Below are positions 4,303-5,728 of a stretch of DNA of 5,728 bases, piece after piece. The notes below the pieces were generated by a model. It worked only from the letters and a program-made list of their open reading frames with translations. It made no database searches and was not told the origin of the DNA. How positions within the stretch are numbered: the first letter of the stretch is position 1; each line of letters opens with the position of its first letter. Position numbers and translations under genes: made by a program. This DNA comes from Anaerolineales bacterium. GTDB taxonomy: Bacteria; Chloroflexota; Anaerolineae; Epilineales; JAANWY01. Where the stretch lies: contig JAANWY010000168.1 in assembly GCA_018263655.1 (NCBI GenBank), positions 1 to 5,728 of the forward strand, in the 5' to 3' direction.

Positions 4303-5728
4303 GACACTCGGCGTCGGATTCGCAGGCCAGTAGCCATTCGCCCGCGAAGAGCGCTTCCACACGCACGTGATACCCGTCGGGCGCCTCGACGACGGCGTGG
4401 GTTGGTGCTTCCTCGCGTAGCATTCCGACCAACCAGACATCGATGCGCATGCGCCAGTCACTCACCGCTTTGTCCGAGGTTACGGTTTGGCGCCGCATGC
4501 CGGGCAAGCTTTCCGCTTCGCACCAACCGCTGCACGTGAATTGGGGACGGCTGTCGGGCGGTGTTGGCGTTGGGGAGGGGATACCGCCTTCGGTCCAGTT
4601 GCCGGCGATCAGCGGTACGTAGAAATGATGCAGTGGTGGTCGACCAGGGGTAGCGGTCGGCGTTGGCGGCACAGCGGTCGCGGTGCGCGTGAGTGTCGGG
4701 GTCGAGGTGAGAGTGGGCGTCTTTGTCAGATCGGGTGGCGCCGGCGTGCTCGTGCTTGTGGGTGTCGGCTCCTGGCTGGGGTGAAAGCGCATCAGCCCCC
4801 AGCCGCTGGTGCCGATCCAGACATCGCCGTCTGGCCCGACTCGGATGACGTCGACATCGCCACTGGCTAGCGGGGTGTTAGCGGGAGACCAACTCACCCA
4901 CTCACTGCTGTCCGTGGCCAACTTGATCCCGCCCGCGGTCTTGCCAATCTCCTGGTCCTCCTGGCCATCCTGATCGCTGTCCATGCCGCCGCGCGAGGTG
5001 CCGGCCCACACCGTGCCGTCGCTGTCGACGGCGATGGTCGAGGTCCAACCGTCCCCCTCAAATACCTCGGCGGACCAGACCCCGTCACGGAAGGCGTTGA
5101 CGACGCTCGGGACGTACGGCCACTGGCTGATGGCCTCTTCGCGCGATGTGCCCGTCGTCCCCCAAGTCCCGATCCAAGCCGTCCCGTCGGGGCCGACGGC
5201 GATGCTGCGCGCATCACCGGTGACCGTGTCCGTAGTGTAGGATTGGAGCCCGCTCGCGGCGATGTAGGCCGTCCAGCTCTGAGTGGCGTAGTTGTACTGA
5301 CCCACGCCGCCCCCGCGTATGCCGGCATCCGTGAAGTTGGGCATGGTGGCGACCCAGGTGCGACCGCGGGAACAGTCTGGCGCGATTGCGGTGACGAGAT
5401 CAGATGTGAGCGGTGGAGACTGCAACGCGGCCTGCCAGGCATCGTTGTCCAGGTTGTGGGGCTCGCCGGCGGTGTCCAGACGATCGATGCCGGCGCCGAC
5501 GTTGTCCTGCAAGCTGCCCAGCCCGATCCACATCTCGCCCTCGCACCCCACCGCCAGGGCCGTCACGCTATCGGCCCGCAGGCTGCTGTTCTCCGTCGTC
5601 CGCGCCGCCCACCCCTCCCCGTCGTACACGCTCAACCCTCCGTCGGTGTACGCCCCCTCCTCGGCGTCCCACATCGCCTCGCGGGCGCCCAACCACACGT
5701 TGTCCTCCGCCACTGCCAAGCCCACCAC
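4298..5728 (-). CDS. Extracellular beta-propeller protein with Thr/Pro-rich linker, 5'-partial
   Basis: The N-terminus lies beyond the window's right edge: the first visible codon is already inside a blade (VVGLAVAEDNVWLGA). Six blade motifs of the two-component-regulator-propeller type recur about every 58 residues, e.g. SVTALAVGCEGEMWIG (54-69), ARSIAVGPDGTAWIG (173-187), TSTIAVDSDGTVWAG (229-243) and VDVIRVGPDGDVWIG (292-306). A DxDxDG calcium-type loop (D250, D252, D254, G255) is inserted after the fifth. A Thr/Pro-rich linker (about 319-363) leads to FYVPLIAGN (369-377), a second short Pro-rich stretch (384-391) and a C-terminal region with four cysteines (C399, C403, C469, C475), which I do not recognise. 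The layout suggests a secreted or surface-anchored protein that probably binds a ligand or partner. No kinase domain or transmembrane helix is visible in this part. It is convergent with the DUF2723 gene and not in an operon with it. Its stop codon lies in a heptamer repeat. Confidence 0.8.
   Translation of the reverse strand: MVGLAVAEDNVWLGAREAMWDAEEGAYTDGGLSVYDGEGWAARTTENSSLRADSVTALAVGCEGEMWIGLGSLQDNVGAGIDRLDTAGEPHNLDNDAWQAALQSPPLTSDLVTAIAPDCSRGRTWVATMPNFTDAGIRGGGVGQYNYATQSWTAYIAASGLQSYTTDTVTGDARSIAVGPDGTAWIGTWGTTGTSREEAISQWPYVPSVVNAFRDGVWSAEVFEGDGWTSTIAVDSDGTVWAGTSRGGMDSDQDGQEDQEIGKTAGGIKLATDSSEWVSWSPANTPLASGDVDVIRVGPDGDVWIGTSGWGLMRFHPSQEPTPTSTSTPAPPDLTKTPTLTSTPTLTRTATAVPPTPTATPGRPPLHHFYVPLIAGNWTEGGIPSPTPTPPDSRPQFTCSGWCEAESLPGMRRQTVTSDKAVSDWRMRIDVWLVGMLREEAPTHAVVEAPDGYHVRVEALFAGEWLLACESDAECP

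Noticed and set aside
4894..5442. Second minus-strand frame within the propeller gene
   Set aside because: It is Arg/Ser/Pro-rich and low in structure, while the other minus-strand frame has clear regular propeller motifs.

Overview
The window looks like a chromosomal stretch from a GC-rich, environmental, probably Chloroflexota (Anaerolineae-like) bacterium. This is an inference. It rests on a DUF2723 membrane glycosyltransferase with appended extracellular beta-sandwich modules, a secreted beta-propeller protein with a Thr/Pro-rich linker leading into a 'FYVPLIAGN'-type segment, and heptameric tandem repeats. No marker gene is present to prove it.

Layout. Positions 1-109 are a palindromic, tandemly duplicated intergenic repeat. 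Positions 110-264 are non-coding and hold overlapping inverted repeats. A small, lower-GC gene of unknown function lies at 265-729 (+). It is followed at once by a promoter (730-758) placed so that the next gene, the 1035-residue DUF2723 protein at 768-3875 (+), would have an almost leaderless mRNA. That gene carries an 11-unit heptamer array (2049-2125) in frame between two membrane helices. From 3830 to 4302 there is a repeat-rich convergent intergenic region. The minus-strand propeller gene (4298-5728) is convergent with the DUF2723 gene, and its 5' end lies outside the window.

The main discovery is in that intergenic region. Two transposase-free palindromic elements of almost equal size (163 and 164 bp) sit there, and each can be 'excised' on paper to restore an older structure. 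Element A (3839-4001) has 20-bp terminal inverted repeats (19/20) and is flanked exactly by the 9-bp direct repeat GATTGGCCG. Removing it with one repeat copy rejoins the DUF2723 reading frame to a different C-terminus (...VIGRLQLTANR, stop at 4033-4035) that looks like the missing last beta-strand. Element B (4099-4262) has GTAACT/AGTTAC ends and is flanked exactly by the 8-bp repeat TTACGCTT. Removing it rejoins a heptamer array in perfect register and rebuilds a 30-bp hairpin stem between the two convergent genes. Both elements share an internal hairpin core (CCYGAGTAG ... CGTATCGARG), and a half copy of it lies in the repeat at the window's left edge.

The three genes do not form an obvious pathway. 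The DUF2723 protein is a probable membrane glycosyltransferase, the propeller protein is probably extracellular, and the small protein is probably cytosolic. The stop codons of both convergent genes are supplied by repeat DNA: element A for the first, the heptamer array for the second.
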